Shown piece after piece: positions 36,301 to 51,300 of a stretch of 64,000 nucleotides of DNA. The DNA is from Strongylocentrotus droebachiensis (taxonomy: Eukaryota; Echinodermata; Echinoidea; Camarodonta; Strongylocentrotidae): contig JAVYIG010007193.1 of assembly GCA_035222895.1 (NCBI GenBank), positions 41,743 through 105,742 on the forward strand, read 5' to 3'. The notes under the pieces are model-generated. The model had not been told where the DNA came from and did no database searches. It worked only from the letters and a program-made list of their open reading frames with translations. Every line of letters starts with the position of its first letter. The first letter of the stretch is position 1. The translations under genes were made by a program, and so were the position numbers.

Positions 36301-39300
36301 GCTCCTTGGACCTCAAATCTGGCTACTGGCAGTTTGAAGTTGATGAGAAAGAAAAGCACAATACTGCATTTGCACTTCTCCTTCCGCTTGGATTGTAGGA
36401 GTGCAATCGCATGCCTTCCGGACTTTGTAATACTCCCAGCACTTTTCAAAGCGCGATGGAGAAATGCCTAGGAGAATTGAATCACACTTGTTGTGTCGTT
36501 TGTTTAGATGATATAATAGTGTATGGTAAGACCATCGATGAACATCCTGTGAGGCTCGAAGCTGTAATTGCTCGCTTGGCGAAACATGGGTTTAAGCTTA
36601 AGTCGTCAAAGTGTAAATTGTTGCAAACAAGAGTTAAATATTTGGGCCACATCATTTCAGAAAGAGGAATTGAAACTGACCCATACAAAATTGAATCTCT
36701 AAGAAGTTGGGCTACCCCGGCCGCGAATTTGCGATTCCCAAACCATTCAGCTATATGGAAACATTTTGAGCAACGTGATTGGTTAAAAAAGTTATAAAGA
36801 CACGCCCACATCGACGCGAGCCATCTCATCATGGCGGTGCGAATGTGTCTGGGGCCAAGTCCGAGTGAACCATCAAATCTTCAAAATGATTTTCCAAATC
36901 TGCATGTAAGTAGATATTTAGACCCTGTATTTAATTATTTTATTATAAAGTCGCCATGATCAGATCCGTGTCTATGACTTTTGAAATGATGTTTGCATGA
37001 ATGGGCTGCACATTAAACAATGGATAACAGTGGGCCTGTATGTGCCTGTAAGGCTAGTATAGCTAGCTCGCGTGTGAAGTGCATTGTACCTAACAACATA
37101 GCGTACGTGCAGTCCTGAGTGTTTTGTTGAGCCTAGCCATGCATTGTTTGAACATAGACAATAACACAAGTTACATGTAGATTTAGATGATAGATCTTTT
37201 AAGTTAGATTGTCTATGTTCAAACAATGCATGGCTAGGCTCAACAAAACACTCAGGACTGCACATACGCTATGTTGTTAGGTACAATGCACTTCACACGC
37301 GAGCTAGCTACAGGCACATACAGGCCCACTGTTATCCATTGTTTATGTGCAGCCCATTCATGCAAACATCATTCCAAAAGTCATAGACACGGATCTGATC
37401 ATGGCGACTTTATAATAAAATAATTAAATACAGGGTCTAAATATCTACTTACATGCAGATTTGGAAAATCATTTTGAAGATTTGATGGTTCACTCGGACT
37501 TGGCCCCACACCATAGAGATATATACTTAATATATCTCTATGCCCCCCAGACACATTCGCACCGCCATGATGAGATGGCTCGCGTCGATGTGGGCGTGTC
37601 TTTATAACTTTTTTAACCAATCACGTTGCTCAAAATGTTTCCCATAGCTGAATGGTTTGGGAATCGCAAATTCGCACCCCGGCCTACTTGTGTCCGCGAG
37701 GCTCGTTCTTTTATTGGATTTGCTAACTATTACAGGAAATTCATCCCTGGATTTTCTAAGATAGCCACACCTCTGTATGATCTCATGGGTGGACTCCCTA
37801 AGAAGAAAGGTACCGGTAAGAACCCCCCACATATGCATAATAGTTGAGGAGTATGAAGAAAATCAAGTATAACATAACCCACCACGTACGAAAGTAAAGA
37901 CTTGGTTTCCATGCAGGCCCTATTCTATGTCAGTGTGTACAGGTGTGTCAACTAGTCTACACATGAGTGACTTTTATCTATATTAAAGATGCATCAATGG
38001 CTCTCATCGGGAATGTTACACCATTCGGCTGTTTATCAAATAACAGGTGTTATCAATCACCAGGATTAGCCTTTAGTTTTATGACCAACAGGCCTTATGT
38101 AATGCTTCGCATTTTTCACCAACCAACGATCACCCAGAATCATTTCGCATGCAAATGTTCTTGCCCATACAAAGCCGTTATTTAATAACCTGAATATGTT
38201 GAATATATTTGATTTCTCTGATTATGAAATTGCAATGTGTATGTAATTATATTTTGAAAACTATATACCACACAGTATTTCAGATTTTTTTTGTTATAAT
38301 GCCGATATAAATTCTTATAACACACGTGGAACTTCAGACTTTCATTTACCAAAAATACGCACCTCACTAGCTAAAAATTGTATTTTTTTCAAAGGGCCCA
38401 AAATCTGGAACAGTTTACCGTTATATATCAAATCTGGTCCATCACTCAATGTTTCTTGAAAGAGATTTAAAACCTAATTATTACTCAGTAGATGTTTTGT
38501 CCAGATTACCTTTATGATGTATATTATGTTGTGTGCGTATCCTTGTAATGTTTATTATTTTGAATTTATATCTATGCGATATTGTATGTTATTTTATTTA
38601 AATGTTTTTTCATGATTAATGAAATAGATTCGACTACCTATCTATATGGAAAAGTTATTATCTTACATTTCCCTCACTCAAAGACTATCCGAGAGACTAA
38701 CTAATGTGACCATAGGTTTTCTGCGTGGGAGACTTGTTTTAATAGAGAGCAAAATAGTTTTGGTGGGGTACCAAGCCTTATATACCTACCAAACTTGATT
38801 TTGATTGCAGCCGTAGGGATGTTATGTAGTCCACACTTGAGTGACTTTCCTTTGTAGCAGTCTTTAAGCAGTTTCTTCTTACTGCACTTCGGTCTCGGGC
38901 ACGTAAACCGCACATCATACTCGATCCTTCTAGCCCAGTGCTGAATAAGGCTATCAAGGGTTTCCGTTACAAAGTCCATCACCTGCCATAAATACACAAA
39001 CAGCCCCAAGACAGATGTTTTATCTTTAAATTAATTTTGGCTACTTCAAGCTTACTTAACTTTTATTTAAATTCACATCTCATAGTAGACGGATCTACAA
39101 CGAAGCTGTCATTAGAATGGTGCATTGATAGCACGTCACATTGGCTTATATTATCTCTTAACCTAACAAAGTCCGAGACACATGAACAGGTATTGCCGAT
39201 TTGGGTGGAGAAGAAAAAATGGTCCGCTCATCTTCCTAATCCATAATCAGCACATTTATTTCAAGGTTTGGTTTCCAATATATCTCGACCAAAATTAATC

Positions 39301-42300
39301 ATGAACTATTCTCTTGTAAGTTCATTTACATTTGTCCATAAACCTACTGACACAGAACGGTCTGAGAAAGGTCTACCATTTTGATGAAACACAAAGTTTC
39401 ACAGATTGATACCTGAACTGTGTTACCACATAAACTAGATGTAAAATATGGCTTATATTAACTGTTTTGTCTAATTTTACTCTCCTCCAATCTAACATGA
39501 CTCAAAGAAATCAATTACAGTTAAAGTGCGGGTTCATAGAAAATCCAAATATGGCAAATAGCGTATTACCAGAAACTGGTAAGCTAACAGATGGCCATCA
39601 TGCAAGTTTTAAGTCAACTGCATATCGGGTGATTTATAAAATTACAAATGTAATAACCTCCATAGCATCTGGTATATGCGAGAGGTTCGCCGGAAAAATA
39701 ACGATGTTTTAATGTCGTCACTATATGAACCAACCCTGCTCAAGCAGACGACATCTCATAAAGAATGAACATAATTGCAATGCTTTTATTTCTCAAATTT
39801 TAATGAGTTTAGTGTATATAAATGTGATGGAATTATACACTATTCAAAAAGGGATAGGACCCCCATTCTGATAAATAAATTATTTTGTTTGTAAATACAC
39901 AGGATAGGGTTTAATGAACAATCAAAGAAACCACACTTTCAAATTAAAAAAACCTCCGGAATGATAGCATGGACTTCATTTGTTCCCTCTTGAAACGCCG
40001 AGCACGCCGCTGTGTATGCAGCTGAAAATACAATGGCGTCTTATTTTGTTTACAAGCGACGGGTTCCCTTCTTTTTATCCTCGCATTTTTCATCAGAATA
40101 ATACCATGCACGGGGTTTAGAATGAGGCAAAAGATTACAAATTTCGCCTAAGGGTATTGGAGTAAGAGAAGAACTCAAGAAAAGATGAAAAAACAGGCAC
40201 TGTGTTAGATGTCATGGGACATCGTCTGCTTGTGTACATCATGTTCAACATGTGACGTCATATCTCAGCAGCGACCGGGGAGCTTTTCAGGCGCTATGTC
40301 GGGGCTGTATCTAATCGTTTTGTAATTGTTAATAATCATTATTTTGATTTTTTTTCCAAGCATTGGTTTTTGATAACCTTGGCCAATCAAAGTGTCACCT
40401 TTGCAATAATGACATTAAAGTTAATTTTTTAAATCAATGAACCTTCTCTTTAACTCTGCATAACTCAAGTAAAAGTCATATTTTGTCGTTTATAGTTAAA
40501 CCTTTTTTTGGAAAAACCTATGCAAGTCATGTATTATGTACGCTTCTTAGAGACATCGTTTAACAATGTTAACTCTGAAATGCATGGCCCTACATGTCAT
40601 CAGTGTCTGTGATATCGTGTAATATTGAAGCCCTAAACAAATTGCGCTTCAAAATGATCAGTGCCCCCCAAAAGTAAAAATCTTTGAGTGATCAATTTTG
40701 CCATACTCATTTTCCCCAATAGTCTTTAGTGTTATAAAAACCGTTAGGAAAACGAAATGAAATTTCGATTTCCAATCGTAAATATCTTGATAATCAGACA
40801 GGCGACCGACTTGTAAAAGTCATGGGATTCCTGACTGACCTAAAGGTATATAGTTATGATTGCAGCATGAGCTAAATTCAGTATTTTGTTTCAGTTCCTG
40901 AGGCAATATTACAGAGTCACTTTTAGTCACATTTAGCCTAAGTCAAACTATTTATTCGCGGTCCTAACCGAATTGACTAAATGCAGAGTTAACTGTACTT
41001 TCTATTAGAAATAAACGTTCTATGACACATCCAAAAACTGTTTAAATTCCATGGTTCAGAGGCTAAGATTTAAACTGGCAGACTTAAGCAAGCTACCAGT
41101 TTTCCAATCGAACACAAACAATATTTTGTGAATGCGCAAATACCAGAGAACTGGTATGCGCCTCCGTCTCTGTTCATGTCTATTGTGTAGTTATTGTAAC
41201 CATCCTGATGAGCTACCTACCTCTTTGACAGCACATGGAGCTGGAGGGGTATTACTATCCCCATCATGATCAGAATCAGCAACCGCTCCTCGGAATACAG
41301 TGACCTGACATGTTCAACACCAAAGGTAAAGGGGAAAAGATTAAGAAATTAATAATATGATGGTGTGTAATTGTATACTGTGTGCTTTTTTTGTGAAGAT
41401 TATGCTCCTCAGCGCACATAAACTGATTTGCAAGAGAGCACTAATTGCATTATACAATTAAAATACGATGTAACACTACAAATTATCGAATAACAAAATA
41501 TAACAAAACATTACAAAACAAAACAAGAACAAAAAGATAAATTAGAAATAGAAACAATTATTAGGCTTGTGATTACATCTTAAAGGTATTACAAAGCTTC
41601 GGCATGGGATCATGAATTTGGTTCAAATTAACATATTGGAAGCATATGCGTTCCTACAATATTCATTGATCGTTGTCGCGGTTGAAATCGAGTCTAAATT
41701 TATGAAATTATAAATAATAAACTCTTTATGTTGTATAGCTCCCTCTCAAGGTCAAGATATTAATGTAGCTATGAAACAATGTTTGCCGAAGCATGCGGTT
41801 GCTATTGTTATTGCTGTTGCTATTGTTATTTTTTTTGTTCTCTCTCTTTTTCTTTTGGTAATGGAGGAGAGAGAGATTTTGATAAATATTAATTTTGAAA
41901 TTTAAATTTGATGAAACTTAGTTGGAATTTGAAGTGTTTGGAAATGGGGGGAAAATGGATTATGGAATACTTATTGAATTTTTGTATGGATTTTTTTTTT
42001 TTTTTTTTTTTAATTCTTGAAATGTTATGAAACATAATTCCCCCCCCCATTTCTTCGAATATTCGAGCGCCAATATATGAGAAAATGTTTATGAATGCGT
42101 TTAATTTACATGTGTTATATAGTAAGGAGGGGGAGAGGGGACGGGACCTCAAAGAGACCTCACAGAGGAGGAATGTTTAGTGTATACATCTTGCAATTTC
42201 GTTTAGTTAAGTTATTATGTGTGTTGTGTGAGCTGTGTGTGAGTGTTAATTGCATTGCCTACGTAGTTGGGGATCTCGACCAGTATGCTGATTTTGTTAG

Positions 42301-45300
42301 TAATTATATATTATTGAGCTTGCTTCTGCCATCCTGTGTATTAGAACCTTATATAGGGAGGAAAGAATACATGAATATATTCATATTCATATATAGTTAT
42401 GGAAGATAAAGATATTTGTATTAAATGTAATTTTCTTTCTTTAAATGTCAAAGGAATTCGAGAAAAGTCAAAGAGGGCAAAAATGTGTACGTGGTGTAAA
42501 GATAAAGGTGCTGATATTGTTTTTTTACAATAAACATATAGTACAATTGAAGTGGAGGAGACTTGGAAATTGCTATGGAATGGGAGTTCATATTTTAGTC
42601 ATGGGACAAACCATAGTAAAGGGGTGCTTATTTTAATAGATAATAAATTAGATATTCAGATGTTAAATGTTATTTCAGATAATAATGGTAGATATGTTAT
42701 AATGGAATGTATTATTCAGGGGATGAAGCTGATAATGGCTAATGTTTATTTGCCAGTAAGAGGAAGGGAATCAGAAAGGATTGATTTTTTGGTCAAGTTT
42801 GAAAAAATAGTAAAAGAAATTAATAAAGAAAATAATGCAATAATTATTGGGGGAGATTTTAATATTATTTTAAATAAAGATTTAGATTATTTTGGAAGTA
42901 GTAAACACCATGTTCAGTCTCGATTTCATATTTTATTTGAACAATTTTTAGATAGATTTGAGTTGCTGGATGTTTGGAGGGTAAGGAATGGATTGAAGAA
43001 ACAGTTTACGTATAGGCAAGTAAATTCATGTATACAAAGTAGATTAGATTATTGGTTTGCTTCTAAGCAGATAGAACATGTAGTATTAAAATGTGATATA
43101 ATACCTTCTACGGCTCCGGATCATTCAGCCATTCAATTGCAATTGTACGATAAGTTAATGTATTCATTTAAGTTTCAGGGATCCTATTGGAAATTAAATA
43201 ATAGTTTATGTCAAGATAATGAATATATCAATTGTATTAAAGAGGAAATTATTAAATTAAAAGAAGAATTTCGAATAGAGATAGAAGATAAAAGAGTTTT
43301 ATGGGATTTTTTGAAAATGAAAATTAGGAATGTTAGTAGAAAATATTCAAAAGAAAAGGCGAAACAACGAAAACAAAGAATTGAACATTTGGAAGAAGAT
43401 ATTTTGAAGCTGGAAAATGAATTGCTGAATGGAATAGACCAGGAAAAAGTTGATGACTTAGAACGAAACAAAAAAGACTTACAGGATTGTTATAATTATA
43501 TAAATGAAGGTATTAAAATTCGTTCTAGAGCATCACACTATGAATGCGGAGAAAGAGACACTGGGTATTTTACCCAATTAATGAAGTCTAATAAAAAGAA
43601 AACATTGATAAATACACTTTATATTGATGAAGATATAAGCTTTGATCAAAAAAATATTATGCAAGAAATATATACATTTTATAGTAAGCTTTATGCTCAA
43701 TCGGAAGAGGAAATTGATTTTGTGGATGATTTTTTTCAGGACTTGCCAAAATTAAATTCAGATTCGTGTGCATTATGTGAAGGTAAAATAACAAATGGAG
43801 GATGTATTGCAGCCATGAAAGAAATGGCATCTAATAAATCCCCGGGGAATGATGGATTAAGTGTTGAATTTTATATACTGTTTTGGCCATTGATAGGAAA
43901 TTTAGTTGTAGATTCTTTAAATTCAGCTTTTGGAAAGAAGGAACTTTCCTCATCACAAAAGCAGGCGGTCATTAGTTTGATTCATAAAGAAGGAAAAGAT
44001 CCCTTATTTATAAAAAATTATAGACCAATATCTTTATTGAATGTAGACTACAAAATTTTGACTAAAGTGCTTTCTATAAGGATTAAAAAAGTTGTAAATG
44101 ATTTAATTTCTGTCGACCAGGTGGGATATCTAAAGGATCGAAACATAGGTGAAGCAATTAGAATGATAGATGATATAATTCATCATACATCAGTCAATGA
44201 AATACCTGGATATATGATGATAATTGATTTTGAAAAGGCTTTCGATTCTGTTTCACATACTTTTTTGCAGAAGGTTTTGTTTACATTTGGTTTTGGACCA
44301 TCATTTTGTAGATGGGTGGAGACTATATATAATAATGCTCAAAGTTGTGTCTTTAATGGGGGCTCATCTACTGGGTACTTTGATATTAAGAGAGGTGTTA
44401 GACAGGGGGACCCCCTGTCCCCATATCTGTTTATACTTTGTATTGAAATTTTAGCTCGTTCAATATATAAAGACCCTGAAATTCAAGGATTTACTTTTAA
44501 TAACGTACATGTAAAACAAGTTCTTTATGCAGATGATATGACTCTCTTTATTCGGGACTCAAACTCAGTTAAAAAGGTGGGGAAACTGTTTGAAAATTTT
44601 GCTAAAAATTCTGGATTAAAAATTAATAAAGAAAAAACTTTTATATTATTGTTAGGCCCTTCTCAAAATAAAAATATTGCTCTTCCATTTGGTAAAGTAG
44701 TACAAATGGTCAAGATTTTGGGTATATATTTTTCTTTAGATGTTGAAGTTCAGGAAAGGACAAATTATAAGGAAATTTTGAGTAAAATAAAAAAGTTGTT
44801 GTCTTGGTGGAAACAAAGAGATTTAACTTTAATGGGGAAAATTGATAAAAACGTTTATTTTGTCAAAATTGATTTATGTATCGGCGCTGACACCAGTACC
44901 AAATTGGGTATTTAAAGATTTGGATAAACTGGTTTTTGAATTTTTGTGGAAAGGAAAAGATAAGATTAAGCGAAATGTAATGTTCTTGGATTATTGTAGA
45001 GGTGGACTAAGATTAACGGACTTTCATTTATTTATTTTAGTGCAGAGAATTATGTGGGTAAAAAGACTTGTAACGGGGGATGCAAACATGGGATGGAAAC
45101 AATATTTTAATTATTTAACTAAAGATGCTGGAGAAATTTTGATATTTTATAATAATGCAACCGTAGGTATATCTGAATTAGTATTACCAGCATTTTATAG
45201 AGACATGCTGGATGTTTGGATGGCTACGAGAATATTTTTGTTAAAGGAAAGTGTTTCTAGGAGGAATGAGATTATCTATAATAATAGATTTGTTTTTATC

Positions 45301-48300
45301 GATGGCATGTTCCTTTCGATGAGGGATTATTTAACAAAAATGTTTATAAGTTGCATCATATTGTTGATAAGGAAGGTAATATAAAATCTAATGAGGAATT
45401 TCAAAGAAAAGGTTTAAATAGTTTATAAATTAGTAAAATACAACGTATTTTTCTTGGCATCCCGTCTTCATGGAAACAATTTTTAAATAAAAATACTCAC
45501 TCAAATATAGATAGGGAATTGGATATGGATATTATTATGTTTGAAAAGGTATATATGTTAGATCAAATAACCTCAAAAATTATATACGCTTTTTTATTAA
45601 ATAAGAGAGTAGAAAAATCATATGCAGAACGACATTTAGAACAGACTTATAATATTCATGGAAAAGATATACAATTAATATTTTTAAGACTTCGAAAGTG
45701 CACATTGAATAGTAAGCTTAGAGAATTTTAATTTAAAATGCTTTATAATATTATATATACTAAATTACATTTATATAAATTTAAAATGGTTAATAGTAAT
45801 TTATGTTCTTTTTGTGGTAAATATGAGGAAACTTACGAGCATTTATTTTGTCTTTGTGAGAAAGTAAAACCAATTTGGGAAGAGTGTGGGAATTCATTTA
45901 ATTTAGTAGAAATTACAAATATCAATTGGAAAGGTATCCATGTAGGAAAAGTTGCGTTTAACATAAGGAAGGAACAGTTATTAAATCATATCATAATTTT
46001 GATAAAATATATGATATTTATAGATAGTAAAAATAGACAAAAACCACCAACTTATTTGGAGATTAAGAAAAGATTATTAGAAAATAGAAAGGAGGAGAAA
46101 AAATTAGCTGGGGACCGAGGTACACTCACATATCATTTTAGAAAGTGGGACAATTTAGAATAACTTCGTGCAAAATAAATAAAATAAGGAAGGCGAATAG
46201 AAGCAATGAAATGGACATAGCTGATATAATGGTCGAGATTCCCACAAAATGTAGGCATGTTTTAAGTGGGTGTTTGTGTGGGTGTCTGTGCACGTGTGTG
46301 TATGTGTGTATGTAAGTATTTTTTTTTTTTTTTTTTCCTTCTTTTTTTCTTCTCTTAAATGTCTTTTTATGTTCATGCCTTTTCTTCATGCATGCATGTT
46401 TCATGCTTTATTTGATGTAAATAGTAAAAGTTCATTTGTATTATTTAGATGTGAATCTAAAATCATATTCTATATAATAATATTAACATGCAGATTATTT
46501 TATGTATTGATTTTGTTATTGTTTGTGAAAAGCAATGGAGAAAATAAAATATCATTGAAAACAAAAAAAATGTTTCTTGACTAAAATCGACCGATTAGCT
46601 ATTCCCGTTTGGAAATTATATATCACAACTACATATTCTGAGATTTTCATGGTCGCACCTACCATTGTACGGCCAAAGGCGCTATTTGAATTTATCAAAA
46701 TTTACCGGGAGCACCGGTAAATTTGTATATTACATTTTTCTCGAAAACAGAAGTGTTTTAGGGGCTAATTTTTTTAGTGCTTATAAAACATCCACAGGGG
46801 CATCCAAATATATCAAAATTGTAAAGATTCACTATCCACCCCATTTTCAAAATTCCCCAAAAGTTTGTATTACCTTTAAATACATTTATCAGCTAAGAAT
46901 GTATGTGTATTTAATACAAATTAAAACACTAAAGGTGAGATATTCTATCATGAAGTTCCGCTTTTCGGATTCCAGGACTAAGAACCACACCATGATACTG
47001 AATAGGTAACGTTTCAGGGTTACACAATGCAATTCTTTAAAATAAATAAGCGCCCCGAAGAGCTTTTGGTTCTCTACGTATCGTGTGATTGACTTCAGGA
47101 GAATGACTATAACATTTCCCGGTGGAGGCTATTCAGTGCCTATGAAGGGATCCGATGCGCGGCCTCAAAAACTTTACCTACAATTCAGTATCTCCACAAT
47201 GTAAGTAAAAGGTATTGCTGACGCTTGCTCAGACCTTAATAGTTGCTTCACGAGGAGGTAACATCTCTAGTAAGGCATGATGCACTCCATCAACCATTAG
47301 ACTGATGTGACGATGGTAAAGATTGACTGGTTCTCCATGTCTTTCACCCATCCATCTGACTGCTCTCGTCATCAACCGATGAAATAGCCCATCTGTGGAA
47401 TCAACAAACAAGAGAGATGACCAACAGATTATGGCTAGCGACATTGTGAAAGCCTGCTCAAAAGAAATTTTAGCTGCAATAATACTTCAAGACAATTATA
47501 TATTTCTGAGAAACGAGTTTCTAACAAGATGGATGAAACTCCGACTATCGACATAGTCATAATTATGTCTAGAGGTTTTTACACCTGACTGCCCTGACAC
47601 GTCACTTGGCAAGACATTACTCTACACTTGCCACTCTCCACTCAGGTGTTATAAGGGTACCGGCAGGGAAGGATTCCTTGATTTGCTGGGAGCAATCTAC
47701 AATCAGTAGCCCAGCATAGCTGGCGATAATATTGGAGCACATTGAGCACCTTGCGTAGTGGATATGTGCACTCTGATATTATCATTATCATTAATGCAAA
47801 TAAAAAGAATACTGTAGCCAAATCTGATGCCAATTTTGTTTCACAAATAGTCTGTTATTTATCCTCTTTCTACTCAAGGTTGAAGCCAATCCTTAAATCT
47901 CCAAATTAATACGTGAGTTGGACATAGTAAACTTTTTGTTTACTCTTGATGCATGGGTCATCCTTGGCAAAAACCTATAATCTATTGAGGCCACTCAAGG
48001 AAAATAGAGCAAGTGGCCAATGTAGACAGATGTTCTTTCAGGACACATATTTCTTTCATATTTCTTTCTCAGGGGAGAACAAATGCATGGTCTTTCTAGA
48101 CAGGTGGCATTTATAGAGAGGGGTTCACTTCGACAGGTTTGACTTTATACAAACCTTGTTGCAATCTAATTGCCATACAGTCCCTTTGGAGCAAGAAGAG
48201 CATACGCTCAGCGATACAGTACACGTGTTAAAACCCTTCTGGCTGTAAACAGATGATGAATTCATCCTCACCTGTTAAGAAGCCCCTGAAGTCGACATAA

Positions 48301-51300
48301 AAGTCTGTAGAAGATTTAATCTGTGCAATCTCTTCTGGGGAGCAATGGGACGTCAGCCTGGAAGGAACGTAGTAGCGCTTCTTTACCACTTTCCCTGTTG
48401 CATTTGATACCTAAAATATGAAAAAATATCCAAACAATGAATATAAAATAAAATATACCAAGAAAAATAAATACAATTTGTAAATTATAAGCAAGAAAAT
48501 AAAAAAGCAATTCATATTTCACTCATCATTTTTTTTTCACACATCCCACTCCTGCTACTAAATGGTGGCAAGTTTCATGACAACATCGAACTATTGGGCA
48601 ATTTTGATTCCAAACTTGAGAAAATAGACATTTTAGTACCATTTGTAAAAGCTTTAAAAACTGTAATTAATCCCTCCTTTTCACAGCACAAACCAACATG
48701 TTTGAAGAAAGATGTATAGACGAACAATTATGGTATCCAGAATTAATTTAAAATTTGAAATTTAGGGGTGTGAGCAACGTTTAGCTCGACCTTTACCTCA
48801 TCGTCTAGTCCACTCTGTTGTCCTTGCTGGAGTCGTTCTACATGAGCCTCACAGATGAGATCAAACTTGGCCATGAGCTTGACTAAGGCCTCCTTCTGCT
48901 CCAAGAAGCCTTGCCACATATGCTGAATCAACCTATCCTCTAAGATACCCTCCTCCTCAAGAGTGGTCCAGGCATCACTCATAATCCCGTCCTGGAAAAA
49001 CACATATAAGAGGACTGTCATGGAGAATTTGACACCGTTTGGGTGTTTATTTAATAACAAGTTTTGTCGATCACCGGGATTAGCCTTCAGTTTTCCCCAT
49101 ATGGTAAAGTCCTTATCTGACATTTGCATAACCCGAAGACTCTCCAAGAGAGCCAGGACAGTAATGACCTGCTTGAAGACATCAATTAGCAACATCTACT
49201 ACGATGTCGCGTAAATTACCTATTGGTTTTCATTTAGTATATAAAAAACCGTTGCAGCTTACCACAGCATATTTGAATGAGGGTGTAATGGAGGAGGTTT
49301 CTCACCCTTTCTGCAGGATCCAGGATGGTTATGACCTGCTTGAAGACATCAATTAGCCATTGAGGATTCAGGATCACCATGTCTCGTAGGAGAGACTGCT
49401 GGTCTTCAATGCCTCCGTAGTAGACTACATTACCCAGGTCGTGGTAGAAGGTCAGCATCGTGAGAAGTTCACCCTCCGATTCCATCCCGAATGGCTGCGT
49501 CAGTTCCTTGGTCTGGGAGAATACAATAAAATGGTTTTAAAATCATCATTTGATTGGTAGAAAAACATCAAAAATAGTATCTAACAAAAACATATCATAA
49601 AAATAACATTAAATTTTATTTACACAGGGTGTAATTATTCAAAATATGAATATTTATAAAGCAATCCTTTTACAGAAGGCAACATGTAGCCTGAATCTTG
49701 CGCCAAGATTTTCAAAGGCACTACATATTATCAAAACTACAGGCATTAACTGGGCAATTTACGAAATTGAAAGGGTATCGTTGATGAATTTTCATAATAT
49801 AGCATTACATATTTCCAACAATACCAAGAGAGTTGTACGTAACTATAAAAATACAAACTACGGACTACACTTCCATTTGCTTGCGAATTAAATACCGGTA
49901 CATAAAAATCAACTTGTTAAAAATTTCAGAATATACAAATGACAAACTTGAAGGGGGAAAAAAAATATTTCAAAGGGGAAAAAACAACATAATTTGGCTC
50001 ATATGAACTACGCGTACATGTATAAACATTATTTTAAAGTTGCAAGAATACACGTTGCAGTCCTACCTGATCTAATGTCATGTAATTGATTTTATCTGCA
50101 GCTAGAGCTTCCTCAAATAAGAGCCATCTGAGCGGAATCTCTTCTCCCATGTAAGGCTCTGCCATCGCTACTTTCTCAATATGTCTCCTCAACGCAACCA
50201 GCTACAAAGGAAAGTATTGATTGTTTTTAACATTTAAAAAACTCAACAAAGTGACATGCAGCTCATGGCTGACACTCTGTTTTACAACGTAATCATATTC
50301 ACATCATAATATAAACATCAAAATACGTCAGCAATCTCACAAAATAACAATGGTAACATCATACATCAATATTGTAAACAGATTCAGAAAAGAAGTATCG
50401 AGAATGTGGATAATCGAAATCAGAATATTTAAGGCAATCCCGTTTTAAACATTCAACGCTAAATTTAATATAGCATGTTCAGGAATATTAGGCTTATTGC
50501 ACACAAATATCAATTTAGAGTAAGAAAGAGAATAATTGTACAGATGTAGCACAACATGTTGAGAAGAATCGACAATTGGTAATGAAAGAGTTGATATTTC
50601 TCTTCCACAAGGCATATAAACAAACACAAAAACAATATGAATGCAGTTGTATTATTACCAGAGGCAGTTAAAGCATGCAGCTTGTGTCAAGTTTTCTAAG
50701 ATGAATTACTACTATCTAAATTAATGCCAGTTGATTTTAGGTAGTAAATGCCTATAATCAGTTTTCGCCAAGCACAGTAGATACAAATCAATGTCAGTAT
50801 AACCACATGTACTATCTTCATATTGGAATATTTTCATGCGTAGTAGATTCAAATAAAGGAAATATATTTTTTTTCTGAATAACTTCTTAGGAACTAGGCA
50901 TGAAATCGAAAGTGTTTTGGGAATTATCATATTCATATGATTCTATGAGTAAAGAATTAATTTAGGATTACTATCACAACAGACTGAGATTTTATGTCAA
51001 AAGGTTTTCACATCACGTCATAGAGTGAGCAGCTTTCATTATGTTCGGGTATGTCAGTTCTTTGCGTTCGGAAGAGCATCTTAATATATGCCATAATTTA
51101 GAAATGTGGACAATATTTAAGAGACACAACAAAATGATAATCAGTAATACTCTGATGCTTCAGGGTTACTATAAATTGTAATAGTTGGAGATTATTCGTG
51201 ATGTACCTCAGCATCTGTGTCTACGTCTTCAGCTGTGTCTACTAATCTGTTTTCAATGGCATAATACTTGGGGACCACATGGCATTCAAACGGCTTCTTC

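Larger units (their letters stand above)
42399..46572 (+). mobile_element. Tx1/L1-type LINE, ORF2-only copy
   Basis: ORF2 starts at ATG 42399 and runs through endonuclease, RT and C-terminal zinc-knuckle-like region to 46163. The 3' untranslated region has a GT-rich tract (46263-46315), a T run and a terminal A run near 46560-46570. Lesions: a stop at 42531-42533, a frame change at about 44840-44915, another near 45340-45384, and stops near 45427 and 45729. No ORF1 is seen upstream. Antisense in an intron. Confidence 0.85.

Noticed and set aside
46665..47009. 114 codon plus-strand frame
   Set aside because: No domain, no splice context and AT-rich composition within an intron of the Roc-COR gene.
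48743..49195. A single 150 codon minus-strand gene
   Set aside because: The conserved part (48797-48991) is a COR exon with good splice sites. The upstream part is intron with an exon relic and a repeat that has stops in its other copy.
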